The notes below the pieces were generated by a model, which saw nothing but the letters and a program-made list of their open reading frames with translations, ran no database searches and was not told where the DNA came from. A stretch of 64,000 nucleotides of DNA. Source: Manis javanica (lineage: Eukaryota > Chordata > Mammalia > Pholidota > Manidae). The stretch covers positions 45,083,501 to 45,147,500 of the forward strand of contig NC_133170.1 of NCBI RefSeq assembly GCF_040802235.1, given 5' to 3'. Shown in pieces: positions 20,210 to 33,500 of this stretch. How positions within the stretch are numbered: the first letter of the stretch is position 1; every line of letters begins with the position of its first letter. The position numbers and the translations under genes were made by a program.

Positions 20210-23200
20210 CCATTTCTAGAGTCAACTTGACCATCTAAAGAAGGAAGCCTTCTCAAAACTGAGAAGAGGGAAGAGAAGATGCTCAGACTGAAGGTAATTC
20301 TTGGTCCTTCCACACCTGAGCATTGATGACCAGCAAGGGAATTCTTCAGATTCTGTGACCCTTTATAACCTGCACAGACTTCTAATCAAGGTGCACATAC
20401 CAGGGTTTTCCTGTGCAGAACCTGCCTTCTATCACCATTCATAATTTGGATAAGCTATAAATTCATTCCTGGAAGTAAAAGCCTTGTGGGCTGCCTGAGG
20501 ATGATATATCTACATATCCACCTTTCACTGGAAGTCATGATGACACTCTTAGAGCTGCTAAGTAGGCCATGGAGACTTGCCATATAAATGATTCATTTCA
20601 CTTTCTGATAGTAGCCTTTGTAGTTATTGAAGCAAATCATAGAAAGAAAAGATGCCCCAGAAACAAACCCTCCTTTTTAATGAACACCAACAGCAACCAG
20701 TATGTAAAACATTCACTGTCATGATTTTGTTCAAACAATTCTTGCACTAACAATGACAAGAGGGCATAAGTGATATCCTTTGGCTGTGGAGGCAGTGGTC
20801 TAAATAAGTATGCCATTAGCTAAACTACGTGCAAACCCAGGACAGCATTAGTGAAGGGAGAAAGTACAACAAAAGGAATAAGGACGAGATATTTTAAATA
20901 TCTGTTGCTATCTTCCACTCCTGCACTGCCAACTTTCTATTGCTTTTACTGGGTTTGGTTTTGCTCAGAATTTATTATAGACTGAGATAAGAGATGCAGT
21001 TATGTCCTTCATGACTTTCAGTCCAATGTGAATTGGCAACTCCACTGATAATAGTTGGTGAAGTCAACTTTCTGATTGACTGGATGAATGACATACTGTG
21101 TGGTGTATACTCAGGGTGGTCAGAAATACTGAGCACTTTTCTGCACACATGCAACTATGTGAGTGGCTTGTGTGGTTTGCTATAAGAAAGCAGTTTTATT
21201 CCTAAGAAGATAGGAGAAGTAATCCTTTAATGCAGGAATAGTAAACCAGCTCAGCTTTTATTCACCCTCACACATTATTACAGATGAAAAAATTAAGGAC
21301 AACACAGTAATTGACTATTTAATTGTTATTCTGCTGGTGAGAGTCTACAATGGACTTCTGTCTTTGAACACTTCATGATGCTATCCTGCATACAAGTAGT
21401 TATTAATACAGTGTCACCCATGTACAGAAAGGTAGTACTATAAACGAATTCAAATTTAAAGGAAGGGGTCTCTAGACATACTGAGTCATCTTTTTGCTTT
21501 GTGATCTGATTTCTTTAGGAAAGTTGAAACATTATGTGGTGTGGGTATAGAAACAACAATATTAATTTAAAATGTAATCATAAGGGAAACATAATGGCTC
21601 TATCTACCATGTATTGGTTCTGTGCTTTAGAAACTTACATGGGTACAGCCAAAATAAACTCTGAGTAATTTTATTTCTTAAAACTTCTTTGTCTTTTAAC
21701 TTTTAATCCTTTGTTTCATTATTTCCAGCTCTCTTCTAATTTCCAAATGGGTATAAACACTCTCTTGGCTAAACAGTTCCTTGGCAGAAAAATATGTAGC
21801 ACCTTCAAAAAAAACCAAATCATATCTCTGATGATAATGGCAGTGAATTATTGCAATAAATGAGGGGAAACCCAATGGTAAGATTGCAATTCTTTCAGAT
21901 GAGGTAATGATGATAAAAACTGCCAAGAACCACCTGCGTGTTTGCTTATATGAACAGAGCCACCACTCTTCAAAGCTTAGGCCCAGTGAGAAGAGCAATT
22001 TCTCATGTATAATCACCTGTTTTCTCAGAAGAGAAATAGAGTACTTCCCCAATGACTGTTTCCCGTTTGTCTGGATGATGTGGATGAAGTACAACCATGC
22101 TTTTTCCAGAGGCATTTGGCTCTTGCAATGCATTTATATTTGTTTCAATTGAAATCAGAGATGCTTTCTCTATCACATCCTTGCCATGGGTGTGATGCAT
22201 GGGAAGAGATATATAACCATAAAGTCAGACCTCCCTGAGGGATTTTCAGAGCACCACTGCTGACCAATCTGAATTATTGATCTTTATTCATGAAAAAAGT
22301 TCCCCAAGGAAAGGATATAGCAGTCTAAACTACAATAGATGTGGATCTGATGTTGATAAATATGTGGAGTGAGGGTAAACAATCACAGAGAATCCACTCT
22401 AAGTTCTGTGGTTAGGCTTCATCCTTTATTAGGTAGTGAGTAAAAGACAACTGATGACCACAACTCCAATTTGAGAGACCATTTAAACAAAAATGGTTCC
22501 ATAGCGAAGTGAGGCAGAAGGGATTTAGGTATTTCTGAGTTTTCTCATATGGCTGATGGAGAAAATATGGCTGATTTGTTTGTTCCCAGCAAATCATTAG
22601 TTAGTAATGCCTTGTGATTCAGGACTCTTGTGTCCCACAGGCCCTGACTGTGGACTGGCTCATTCACTTTGGTGAAAATGGGGAAGAACAGTGAAAGCAC
22701 ATTGTAGTGAGATTCATCAATTAACACCAAGTTCTCCAACAGAAAGAGAGGTTTTCTCATGTGTAAAGGTTGTTGGATAAAGGTTGTCAGGCTAACTTAT
22801 AGTGAAAGATCAAAATATTTGACAAAGCAGAAAAAGGAAGCTCAAGTTCAACACAGTCAGAAGCTTGTCACACGGGACACATGCAACCCACTGAACAATC
22901 AGCACATGAGCAACTCTCCAGCTGACTGAACTAGCAGCGTCTGTGGGTGAAAAAAAGAAACATTTGCTAACACCAGGCAGTAGAGATTGTGGCAAATGCA
23001 AAACTCATCAAATGCTCCCCCAAACAAATTTAATGCTGACCAACATGTTTAACTGGAGATGTATGGTTTGAAATTCTTTTTACCAAATACCGATGGAATA
23101 CTTTTTCCTTCTGCCTGCTTCCTCCCTTTTTTACTTTCTTTTTTTTACATTTTTATTTCTGTTTTCTTTTGGTGGTTTGTTTAACAAAAGATATATAAAG

Positions 23201-24390
23201 CCAACTGCTTTAAAGATAAGTTTATATGACAAACGTCTAGAGCTAGATGGTGGCGAAGAATTCCAAAGACCATGTTTAAAGTTGAGCACCAAGCACGCTG
23301 TGGGTGTTTCTTAAATATAAAATGACAGATGATAAATACCTATCTCTCAAATGGTTTCATCTTAAATCTTTATACCTCTCAAAAGGTTACAACAGTTTAG
23401 GTAAGATCAGTTTCAGGAAGGCCATCTCCAGCCCTTCCCTGTATTTTTAAATAGTCTTTACAAAACCTTTTCAAAAAATACTTTTTTCTCTAAACCTAAA
23501 TCATGTAGGGTTGATTTGTACATGTTTTGTCCTTGTTCTAAGTTTGAGTGTCGTTGTTCTTATTAAAGCAACAGACTGGCTGCATTGAACCCCATCATAG
23601 TGATAGGTACTGTTAGCTTTCTATGGGAAAAAGCAGAGAGCCTTTATCACAAATTAAAGGCACAGCTATTTTTATGCCGTTTGTTACCAATTTAATGATA
23701 ACATGTAACACGGGATGGTTATATAATTATTTATATAGATTTTCTTTTTATAAGTTATTCTCTTAATCTTTCTAACATATATACAATATACATATATTTA
23801 TATATACCCCTGATAAATCTTGTTTTAAAGGTAAAACATCAACTCCTTCCAGCCTACTGGTGAATATCGAAGGCTGTCAATATTTTACAACTCCACTAGA
23901 GAAGTGATGGTTGAATGCATCTTACCAGTATTTTTTTTTAACACTACATCCTTGGTCTGCAACTAACTCAGATTTGTCTTTCTTGTTTTACTAACATTTA
24001 AGTATATATTAATTGTTTATATCATGTCAGTAGGAGATGTAGAAAACAACAAAAAAATCCACAATAGCTAATGTCTATCATCATATTCAAAGCAGAAATC
24101 TTTGCCTAAGAGACAGCCCTACTGGTATGATACAAAGTGGATATTGCAGAGATGCAATATTCTGTTTTTAACGGATATGTACTAAGTTGAAAAAATCCTT
24201 ACTTTGCATTATCATCCTAGGTAATGATCGTCCCTTATCCATGAAACAGAACAGTTGTAATGATTTCTTCCTAAACACCCATGATGCATGGGTTTACCAG
24301 TTTACAGATGCAGTTTCATTACAAACACTTCACTCTTTCCAGCAACACTGCTTCAGGGTGGGAAAATAGCACTGTGTAAAAAAAACCGCC
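20210..24390. other. intergenic, downstream of the ZNF385-type gene
   Basis: Apart from the inverted-repeat arm at 20606-20768, no gene or named repeat was recognised. A 145-codon minus-strand frame (22133-21696) has no recognisable character. A/T-rich simple sequence lies near 23740-23815. A second minus-strand AATAAA is at 23157-23152, should the gene's transcript extend this far. Confidence 0.45.
20606..20768. repeat. right arm (source) of 163-bp inverted duplication
   Basis: Unique-looking flanking DNA about 400 bp beyond the L1 3' end. Its inverted copy is at 19527-19689. The loop between the arms is 916 bp. Confidence 0.9.
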
Positions 24391-25179
24391 TTTATTCATA
24401 CTCTGCCACCTCTGTGCTTAGCCTTGTTCTACTGTTCTCAACTGAAAGTCATCTCCAAGCAGGGCAGGAGGAGGGGAATGTGCACTAACTACGGGGACCT
24501 CCACAAAACCACTGGGTATGAGTTTAGTTTTTGCCTGCTTCTTGGCATGAAATAGTTGTTCATTCTACCTTTTGCCATTCTTTAAAACCTAGTGGCATAG
24601 ATTGAGACACAGCACTATAATTGAACAAGACGTCTACTGTATCTACTTTTGTTGGGATAAATAAATACCCAGTAACTGTTGTCACAGGAAGAGGACCAGC
24701 ACGGGTACTGCTATTCACAGTGTTGCTTTGCTTTTTTTGTTTTTTGTTTTTTTCGCATGATTTTAATCTACAGAGTAAATTATCGTATGTACATCGGAAC
24801 CAGTTAATGCCCTTAGACAATGTTGTTTCATAAAGCAGGAAAGAGAATGGAAGGGGAAACAGGTGCCCAGAAGCACAGTCACGAAGGCGCCAGAAGTTCT
24901 AGGTGCCGCTACAAGTCGATGCTGGAGATCACTTCTAAAACAATCAACGCTCGAGAGGAATGTTGGAATTTGGAGAAAATACCACCCCTCCCCCGCCCAC
25001 CCCCTAACCTCCCTCCTTTTTTTTTTTTAATAATCTTTTCAATTCACTATCAAAAGTCCTGACTCTTCGGATATACTTCATAAATAAAACACTGCATAGT
25101 TCTCTTTTGCTGAATTCTGTGTTTTTTTGTTTTTTCTTTTTTGAAAAATTATTGCAGTACGGTTGCTCCGACGTGGAAT
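24391..25179 (-). other. ZNF385D: putative 3'UTR of the ZNF385D-like gene
   Basis: The first minus-strand AATAAA below the stop codon is at 24396-24391, which would give a 3'UTR of roughly 0.8 kb. It is followed on the minus strand by a T-rich run. Nothing else in the sequence fixes the transcript end, and a longer 3'UTR is possible. Confidence 0.35.
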
Positions 25180-25413
25180 TCAGTAGGGAGCGAACAGCAC
25201 AGGAGTGTGGGCGGTCCTAATGGGCCCCGGGGCCGGGCGCAGGAGCGCGGGCGGGAGCGCGGAGGTCTGGAACAGCGTGGTCGGCGCAGCGCGCAGGCTG
25301 AACGGCGAGTTCACGGCCACGGCGGCGGCGGCGGCGGCCGCCGCGGCCAGCGGGCTCGGCAGGATGCGCGGCGCCAATGGCTTTGAAGGTTCCTTCGAAA
25401 AAACTAATTTCAC
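25180..25413 (-). CDS. ZNF385D: ZNF385D-like gene, last coding exon
   Basis: The exon runs from the acceptor CTTGCAG (25420-25414) to the TGA at 25182-25180 and encodes 77 residues, from VKLVFSKEPSKPL to the C-terminus HTPVLFAPY. This low-complexity, Ala/Pro-rich tail matches what I recall of ZNF385D, including a run of nine alanines encoded by GC-rich triplets (plus strand about 25321-25348). The exon joins in phase 0 to the one at 27137. The local GC and CpG peak belongs to this exon. ZNF385B and ZNF385A have related tails, but the wording here fits D best. ZNF385 proteins are nuclear, double-stranded-RNA- and p53-pathway-related zinc-finger proteins. That role comes from the family, not from this sequence. 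Confidence 0.92.
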   Translation of the reverse strand: MKLVFSKEPSKPLAPRILPSPLAAAAAAAAAVAVNSPFSLRAAPTTLFQTSALPPALLRPAPGPIRTAHTPVLFAPY

Positions 25414-27136
25414 CTGCAAGGGAGAGCACAAGGTTTTGGAGGCTACACTTAGCATTTTAAAATAGAGCAGTGAAGAATAGCAAAGATAAGCTCACACGTG
25501 TGAGCTGACAATAAAAATCATGGCGAGGGTAGACATCTCTCCTTTGGGGGCGCTGGAAGAACCCTGAAAACGGTTGGTCTAGGATGCTTAAAAGTCCTCC
25601 AGAAAAGGATGCGGCAACCTTACTGTATTTTATTTTTCTTGATAAATACACTTCCTGAGAAGAGTATTCATTCACCTTGAGAAAAAAATGAGCAATTTTT
25701 ACTCCATTATTTACACACCCATCACAGAATAGAATTTTTTAAGTGACTTATTAATGCTGTCAGCTGTTATCAGACTACCCAAGCACAGCACGGTGGGAGG
25801 TATTAATCAAGAGAAATAGAAAAAGGAAATTTCCATTATCAGTAAAGAATAAGGGAAACTTAATCTCCCCCCAAATTTGATGTATTTTTCTCTTTGTGCA
25901 AGTGGTAACAATACCCTCCTCGATCCTAATGTACAAAGCCAGTTCGTTCTGTGGCTGGCCACCTTGGTAAGATGGCTGTTCTCATGGAGAGAATGCTCCC
26001 GTTTTTGGAAACAGTTAATAGTGATAGTTAAGAAGGTTTTGGATGTCAACATTAACACAATATGACTTCTCTGTTTATGTAAGAACCATTCACTTGGTTG
26101 TGGAAAGTCAGACATAAGCTCTTCAGGGTACGATGGGCTGTGTCAAGACACCAGCTCTGTGCAGAACACGCAGGTTTCAATGCAACTAAAAATGTTTCTG
26201 TACAAAAGAGTAAATTAACTTCATTTGCATAAAAATGGGTGATACTACTAAATTAATTGGGTCAACTCGTATTGAGGTCTCCTAATAGATGATCGCAGTT
26301 TTCCTTTAACTACATTTTCTTGCGTCAGCAAGCACACAACAGCACCGATTACTAATAAGATCTATTTTGAAGACAACGGATTTCAAAGTTCAGCACTTCT
26401 GCAGATAGGGGTTCTTAACTTTCCCTTCAACCCTGGGTCTCTCTGTGGGAAGCTCTGGTCACTTCAACCAGAACAAAAAGCACATGCTCATCAATATGTG
26501 TCTGGAGCATCTGGAGGGTCACAGATTCCCCCCTAAAATCCCACAAAAATTGCAGGTCAAGACAGCAGTATGTTTACTAGTCTAAAAGGCACATTTGGGG
26601 TGATAGGAAGAGGACAACCCCCAGGAAGTATTTCCCCAGGCCTAAGTCCTGGGGTGAAAAATTACATAATAAGCCATGTCATTGACACTGTGTTTTTCAA
26701 AATTCAAAACTGTTGAGGGTATCAACGATACCAATGCCTCATCTCGTGAAGGTACTAAAAGGAGATTCAAGAATGCGTTTTTCACTGACCCTTCCTGAAA
26801 TGATCTTCTAACTTTGGGACCAGATGTCATGTGATCACCCACCTGACTCAAAGGAGCTTTTGGTATTCCTCCCTTCCCCATGCTCTGTTGTAAACCCGAG
26901 CCCAACTCAGAAAAGTAAGATACTGGACGGTGGTGAAACAGCCAAACAACTCCTGAACCCAGTAATTCTACTGGCAGAGTAAATGTTGGACTTTCCAATC
27001 AGTTGTTTGTCATTACGTAGGTACCTCCACTGATTTCATTTAGTAACTGCCCCTACCCACTGCCCCCGCAAAACCCACATGCAACGGATGGTGGGACATT
27101 GACTTCCGTCTTTTGGGAAGCAAAGATGACACTTAC
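25414..27136 (-). other. ZNF385D: intron between the last two coding exons
   Basis: The intron is bounded by GTAAGTG (27136-27130) and CTTGCAG (25420-25414). No additional coding sequence is needed between the exons because the reading is phase 0 and continuous. No named repeat was recognised with confidence. Confidence 0.8.
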
Positions 27137-27238
27137 CCCCAGTGGATGGGCTGCCTTCTGAAGCTTGTTGTAGGGGCTGTATTTAGGTTTCGGGGGCTTC
27201 CCGGCAGCTCTGTCTTTGTGCCTTCTACTGCTAATGTG
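27137..27238 (-). CDS. ZNF385D: ZNF385D-like gene, penultimate coding exon
   Basis: This 102-bp exon (34 codons, phase 0 at both ends) encodes HISSRRHKDRAAGKPPK and ends at KAAHPLG. The acceptor is CCTTTAATAG and the donor GTAAGTG. Its first residues supply the two histidines (H-x5-H) of the last matrin/U1-type zinc finger, whose cysteines are in the preceding exon. A basic, Pro/Lys-rich linker follows. The exon is too short and intron-bounded to show as a long open frame. I found it by extending from the truncated finger in the exon at 28275. Confidence 0.93.
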
Positions 27239-28274
27239 CTATTAAAGGCAATTAAAAGTAATATCTTTAAAAAAAATCATCCAAAAGAAAACTAAACCAA
27301 AACAAAAAACAACCCGCGTACATACTGCTTTGGGGAAGGGTATAGTCATTTCATACAAGTTGCAGAAAGACAAAAATCACAGAACATGCCTGGGTTCTGA
27401 TGCCTGGGGGAACATCTATTTTTATGTTGTCCATTTTGGTATATTTTTAACAAATAGAAGGATCTTCTTTTCCCAGACTTTCTCCTTACCACTGTACAGA
27501 CCTCCTTTTTTAGAAGTTTACAAAGGAAAGGAATGTCTGAAGGAGCTTTATGTGCAAATAAACAAAGATGCCCACGCCTTCATGAATTTATTTCCATACT
27601 AAAAGTTACCCTCATATTTGTATAGTCAAATGTCAATTCCTTAAATTCTCAAGAATAAATAACTAAGGTTCATAAAACCATGAGATATTATACATATGCA
27701 TGTAAAACACACGGTAGAAGGTTGGGCCTTCAATTAGCAATCTATAAGCAATCTCTTCTGAAGGCTATTCAGAGTAAAAGTAAATACAACAGGATTAGTC
27801 ATCCCTTTAGCAGGTGGCTGAAGGAGTTAGAAATACAGTTTAAAACCGTGTAATAAAGCATATAAAATAAAAGAATAGCACAACATAGAATTAGGAGTAG
27901 CATGTAAATGTCTAAACAAATAAAAATGGAATGCTGCAATTTGACCTTTAAAGAAAATTAATGCTCTTGAGTAGGAAACCTGGTAGCGAAAATATCTAAA
28001 ACCGCTTTTTCCTCCTACTCTGCATCTGTAAGATCGTACAAAGTCACTTCAGTCAATTCCTGAAAAGTCTTAGAAGGTGTTATGTGTTAGTAGTATTCCC
28101 TTGGCAACTAAAATAAGCATAAAGGACAGTGAGTAGGAGATACGTGGATGGATGGGTGGGTGGGTGGGTGGGTGGATGGATGGATGGACAGGAGCCAAGA
28201 ACAGAAAAGAAGGGGACAAAGGAAGCACCCTAAGGGTGTCTCCTGTTCTCATTTCTAAAACATGTGCCGCCTAC
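27239..28274 (-). other. ZNF385D: intron
   Basis: Intron of 1036 bp with donor GTAGGC (slightly off consensus) and acceptor TTTAATAG. A (TGGA)/(GGGT) microsatellite lies at about 28145-28188. Nothing else was recognised. Confidence 0.8.
28145..28188. repeat. GGAT/GGGT tetranucleotide microsatellite
   Basis: GGATGGATGGGTGGGTGGGT-type repeats about 44 bp long, 87 bp downstream (minus-strand sense) of a coding exon. Confidence 0.9.
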
Positions 28275-28453
28275 CTGTTTAAGCTGTGTTTCCGAGTTGA
28301 CGTGCACATCACAGATTTCACAGTGAAACGTTTTGTTTTGCAGGCCTGTATTTCCCTTGTTAACTGGTCCTTTGCCTTTCACACCTGCCCTAGGAAAGGC
28401 TTTGATAGTCCCGCTTCCATTCCGAGCTTCTAGCATGGTTTTGTGCTTAGTAC
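28275..28453 (-). CDS. ZNF385D: ZNF385D-like gene, zinc-finger-bearing exon
   Basis: This 179-bp exon starts with the last two bases of a Gly codon (acceptor GGCAG) and encodes 59 residues from TKHKTMLEARNGSG to SETQLKQ. It completes one zinc finger, whose histidine pair is split across the upstream junction (AHNSG|TKH). It then supplies the Cys pair of the next (FHCEICDVHVNSETQLKQ), whose histidines are in the exon at 27137. Spacing C-x2-C ... H-x5-H is the U1/matrin type that binds RNA. The linker FPRAGVKGKGPVNKG is typical of the ZNF385 family. Confidence 0.95.
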
Positions 28454-29802
28454 CTGCCAGGAATATTGAGGAAAAAAAAGAGAAGGAAAAAAACCTTTAG
28501 CTATATATGCCTTCAAGAAACACTACAATAACAAAAACGTGATGCCTAGATTTAGTGCAGATCTCCCAGGGATTATGGCTGAAATAAGCCTACAACACAA
28601 AAGACTGTAACTATGTGCTCTGACCACCTTACATGTTATTTAATCATTCATTGTTTTATGATTCCCTATGCTGCAAAAAATCAGTATAGTACCTAAACTT
28701 GAGAGTCCTGAGACAAAACTAAATGGGTGCTGCTTTGTTTCATTTCCTCTTGATGTTAATAAGACATAAATGATGGCTGATGAGTAAGAGTGATTTAGTT
28801 GCTAAAGGTATAGTTGGAAGTGATGTGTAACAAATGTAATCAGTTTAAACATGGTGTGTTTACAGAAGTGGCACTAATTAAATACCTACTTTCTAAATAG
28901 AATACAAACAAGCTTTCCCAGCTATGTGTTTTAGGTTCAAAGAGGAAGAGAATCTAATGACTGAAAAAAAGCTGTTTTAGGATAGTAAAACCCACAGGGA
29001 TTGGCTATGTCATTTCAAATGTAAACATGACCGAGCACATGAAGGATGGGATTGCAGGCTAAGCAGACTCACTGAAAGAAATGGTTCTTTTAAATAAACC
29101 AATAACACCTTTGGGCTGTTGCACATAACTAATGTAACTCCTTATCAACATTTGTTTTTTAAAAACCACCGAAGTTCCTATTAGGAGTCTACTCCCAAAG
29201 TTTTGCCAACAATTTTCTTATTAGAGTGAGATGTATCATTTATTTTTTTCACCTAGTCATGTTTATGCTATGAAATTTTCTCTTGTAATCATTTATGTCC
29301 TTCCTGCCATTCTGATTTTTAAAATCCTTTGTCAGTGATTTCCCCTTCCTAATTGTATTTATTAGATTGTTATCAGTTCTGCAAGCATTAAAAAAAGATT
29401 CTTTAGTTTTGATTCTTGCAGCAGCCTCCCAGAGCCACTGAATGCTAAGGACAGAAATACGCAGAGCAGCCCATTAAAGTCAGCACCAATCACCATCAGC
29501 TTGCGTAAGAGGCAGTAAATGCATGAAACATGTTTAAATCTCTCTTTCAAAGTGATTATGACTTTACTGAGTTCAATATAAAAAATGTGTACTTTGACAA
29601 CTCGGATTCCCCACTTTGCATATAAGATTCTTATGCGTAACTATTCAAATGTTCATATTTCAAAGTACCGAGGAAAGAAAAAAGTCAATGCCCTCGCAGC
29701 GCAGCGACACAAACTTTCTACTTTGTATGAAGATGGCATAAGTGAGAGCAGGGCAAAACAATGCTATAGGGAGCAAGAAATATCTTACACAAGGTTTCTC
29801 TC

Positions 29803-29804
<2 letters not shown>

Positions 29805-29833
<29 letters not shown>
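29805..29833. repeat. (TG)n microsatellite
   Basis: Uninterrupted TG repeat of about 29 bp. Confidence 0.95.
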
Positions 29834-29837
<4 letters not shown>

Positions 29838-30329
29838 GGCTGCCCAACCTTCTTTATCCAACAGGTGATATTCTTAAAACGTTTTTTTTCCATGCGGCTT
29901 CTTCAGTTGAACTGAGAGAAGCATTATGCCTAGGGCCATTTTGGTTTATAAATGCCTAAGAAGTCAGAGGGACACTAAATCTCCCCGACTTTCTTGTGGG
30001 TCTCTTGATTCTCTTTGGTTGGTGTCTTTCATGACTGGGAGTCTTACCATTACCCTAGGAGATGCCAAACAGGGGCGGCAGATGCTCTCTGGGCCTTAAT
30101 AAGGCCATGAACACTGCCCATAGCTGACAGGCTTAAACGAGTTTCTCACATGAAACAAGAAATGACAGATTTCTTGATAAAACAAGAAATTCTGTTCCTG
30201 AACAGACTAGACAAAAGCTTCTTGAAGGCAACTCCTGGGGTTTTGCTCAGATTATATTCTCCATGCCCAACACAGAGTAGATGATCAGTGACGATTAGCT
30301 GAAGTGTTAGTTATTATCAAAGATCGCCA

Positions 30330-30500
30330 AACAAGTGGTTTGTAAGGAGAGTTGTGAGCTCAGACTCTAGAATGAATGGTATATGTCAGAAATTGCCCCA
30401 TTAGCTGTGGAGTTTAGATTTATTCATTCCTCAGTATCCTTGGCTATGGAAAAGGAAATGATCTCTATTGAAGTGTTGTATTAAATGTATTGATTATTTT
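30330..30500 (+). repeat. possible MIR fragment
   Basis: Weak MIR-like order ('gagctcagactctagaatg', 'ttattcattcctcagtatcc'). Just upstream, 'caacacagagtagatgatcagtgacg' resembles an MIR/L2-type 3' end. It is too diverged to be sure. Confidence 0.4.
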
Positions 30501-33500
30501 AAGGGTTATTTTTTCACCTCCACATGTTCAATGAACTGCAGTCAATATTGTCCTCTTTTTCTTGCTTAGCATTGTTGTTTTGTTCAGGCAAAAACTTAGA
30601 AATCTCTAAGCATTTTAAGATTTAGTCAGGCCCATTCTGTGATAACTATCTTTTCTATATATTAAAACAGTGAGGGATAGAATAGACTCTGTCTAGGGAT
30701 AGAAAAGCTGGAATGAGCTTAGTGAAATTATCAAATGTTACCACTTCAAATCATTACCAGAAAAATCTGCCTGAATTAGTAATGAACATTAAGTATAAAA
30801 CATATCAAAGTTTAAATTACATAGAGACAAACATCAAAATTAGCTAGGCAAAGCATTATTTAATTCCTAGCGGAATTTCTTTAGAGAAAAATATAAAACA
30901 CATCTTTTGTAATATCTGTGTCCGTAACATACAAGTCAAAGGGGGCTTCCAGATTTCTTGAAAAGAGTATGTCTTCTTACGGTGTATTAAGCATTTTTAG
31001 ACTTTTTTTGTGAATCATATGAGTAAGCATAAGAGAGTGATTTCTCTTCCTAAATTCTAAAAAAGGCAAAGCAAGAATGCCTTGTTCAAATCCTGTATTC
31101 TAATGTTATAGAATATAAGTCAATTAATGGCAACTATGAATGGTTACATAATAGTGAAAAATAAAAAAATGAAAATGAAATAACACAATTGGTCTATAGT
31201 TCTACTAATAATTATGCTGTAGTATTTCATCCTTACAAGGTGCCATATGACCTATAACTCTGAGAGAGTGATCTCCAAAGAGGGCAACTGACTTGCACAT
31301 AGAAAAATTATCTGCAGATCTCAGGTAGCAGTCTGAGTACTTCTAATCCATTCCATTGGATCATACCAGCGGCAATGGTTGGTGCAACTTTGTTTGTGAT
31401 TAAAAACAGATTTTCCAAGATTACAAGAAAAACATGTTTGGAAAGGTCGTTGACTTCCCATGAGCTAAATGCATGGCTCTACACTTAGTGCTACAGGCCT
31501 TATGTTGTGCACATAATGTTTCTAAAGAAAAACACTTAGAGTAATAATCTACATGCAAAGGACAAACAACCTAGTTGCATCTGTTTAAAACTGGTGTTCA
31601 AACCTGGTTTCTAATCCAACATTGGTTTCCTAAAATCTGGCTCTAGAGGAAAGCAGAAAAGTCTTAAAACTCTGTTGGAGGGGCAGAGCAGTACTAAGGG
31701 CAGGGTGATGATTGTGAACTGCTCTGGGTGCAGGTAATAAAGGGGTGCGTTGAAGAGAATTAGAGAATAATAATTAAACGGACTTCAAAAAGGCAGTCTA
31801 CTTTCCATTAGCACCGTGAATGGCGACTGTAAATGATGCCAGTGATAAAGGATCACTCCCTACAAAATATTTTGTTGGTCTGTATTCTAAATAATTGATG
31901 TGTTTACTGTTGAGATTCAGTATATATTAAATTAGTGCATTTTATTACTGGTCCTATAATAAACATCATATGTTGCATAGAAATGAATTTGTAGAACTCT
32001 CCATTATACAGTCAGCTCGGCACAGATCCAGCTTTGAGCTTTCGTTCCCTTAGTAAGTCCATGACAGTTTGAAATCCTTTGAGCTCACAGAGGCTACAGT
32101 TAATGCACTCAACCACTGGGGCATTACGTATTTTTTAATGTAAATAGTACATTTCAATAAAGAACAATAGCACAGTGACTGATGAAGATGAAGAAACAGA
32201 ACTGGAATTGATTCAGTTCTGTTATTCTCCATGACCACTTGAAGTTCTTATGTTTAAAACAGTGAACCAGTGTGTGAGCCACGCAGTGTAAGTTTTGCTC
32301 AGTGAGCCCCACGGGCCACAGTGGTAACTACCCAGAGGATGCACCTGTGCAGACTGTCCTCCCTCCCTGGTCCTTTGCCCACCCCCTAGCCTGCTTCATT
32401 TGCCTTCCCTAAAATCTACTTGCCGCCAAATAGAGTCTCAGAGTCTGCATCTGATGGGACCCAAACTGAGACACACCACACTAAACCTGTGAGAACCGCA
32501 CACTCCTCTCCCGGTTCCCAACAGACTCTCTCCTTTACAGTCACTGCATGGGGTTCCCATATCTGACCTAAGGGAAAAGATGTGGGAGGCCGGTGGGCAC
32601 ATGGAGGTTCTTTGGCTCCTCACTCAAAGGAAGGGTGGCCTTCACCTTCACTGCTTTTGAGAGGAATCCCAGACACCCTGGCAGCCCTGCACCCCTGCAG
32701 CTACAAGTAACAGCCGAGTCTGGAGATCACAGATGGTGCACAAGGGTGGGGGTCCAGGAACATTGGCTGGTATCTCTTTTCTTCTTCCTTTGCCATCCCT
32801 GGGTCCGGCACAGCTGGCTAGTATGTCTAAGGTTAGCCGCAAACCAGCATTAGGCCCTGATCCTGGGAAAAGATGGCTGACGCAGGAAGGAAAATACAGG
32901 GATAAAGAAATCTGAGCAGCAGCTTAGAGGGAAGGGAAGTGGCCACAGCCCTATAATGAGGCTGAAGGTTTGAAGAATATGGGAAGAAATGGGAATATGA
33001 AAACTGTTGACCTATTGTGATATAATCAAATCATTAATTCTTCTTTGTTTCTTAATCGAATGTTTCTCATAAGAATTCAGGAAGAACATCCAAATTCTTA
33101 ATAAATTAACTACAGCCTCAAAGGGTATGGTTTATCTGTCTATATTGATCAAAAAGAATGTGTTTCTCTGTCACTATGTGGAATGATCAAGAGTTCTTGA
33201 GAAATAAATGGGCTTTCAATGACATTTATGCTCTCCTAATTATCTTGCATCCAGGAAGGATGTATTTGCATGAGTTAAACATGAAGCAAACCTGCACAGT
33301 AGAGATTCTGACTTGGGGCCACAGGCTTCTCTGTGTTTCTCAGTCCCTGAACTCAAGAACTCTTCCTGACTACAACCAGTGTAGTGCACAGGAGGTACGT
33401 ACACGCTGAAGGAATTGTTCTCCATCTGCAATTCCTCACTCAGAGTTTTGAAGTCAATACTTGAATATTACTTGTGCAGCATCATGATTAGCCAATGACT

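Noticed and set aside
25141..25465. Plus-strand frames over the 25.2-25.4 kb GC-rich region
   Set aside because: They are shadows of the last coding exon, which has correct splice sites, stop and family match on the minus strand.
26400..26560. Possible repeat ('ggggttcttaac...gggtcacagattcccc')
   Set aside because: It resembles parts of several old mammalian repeats but I could not assign a family or boundaries.
32280..32480. Possible old LTR or DNA-transposon end ('gagtctgcatctgatgggaccc')
   Set aside because: Only the terminal block looked familiar, which is not enough to name it.
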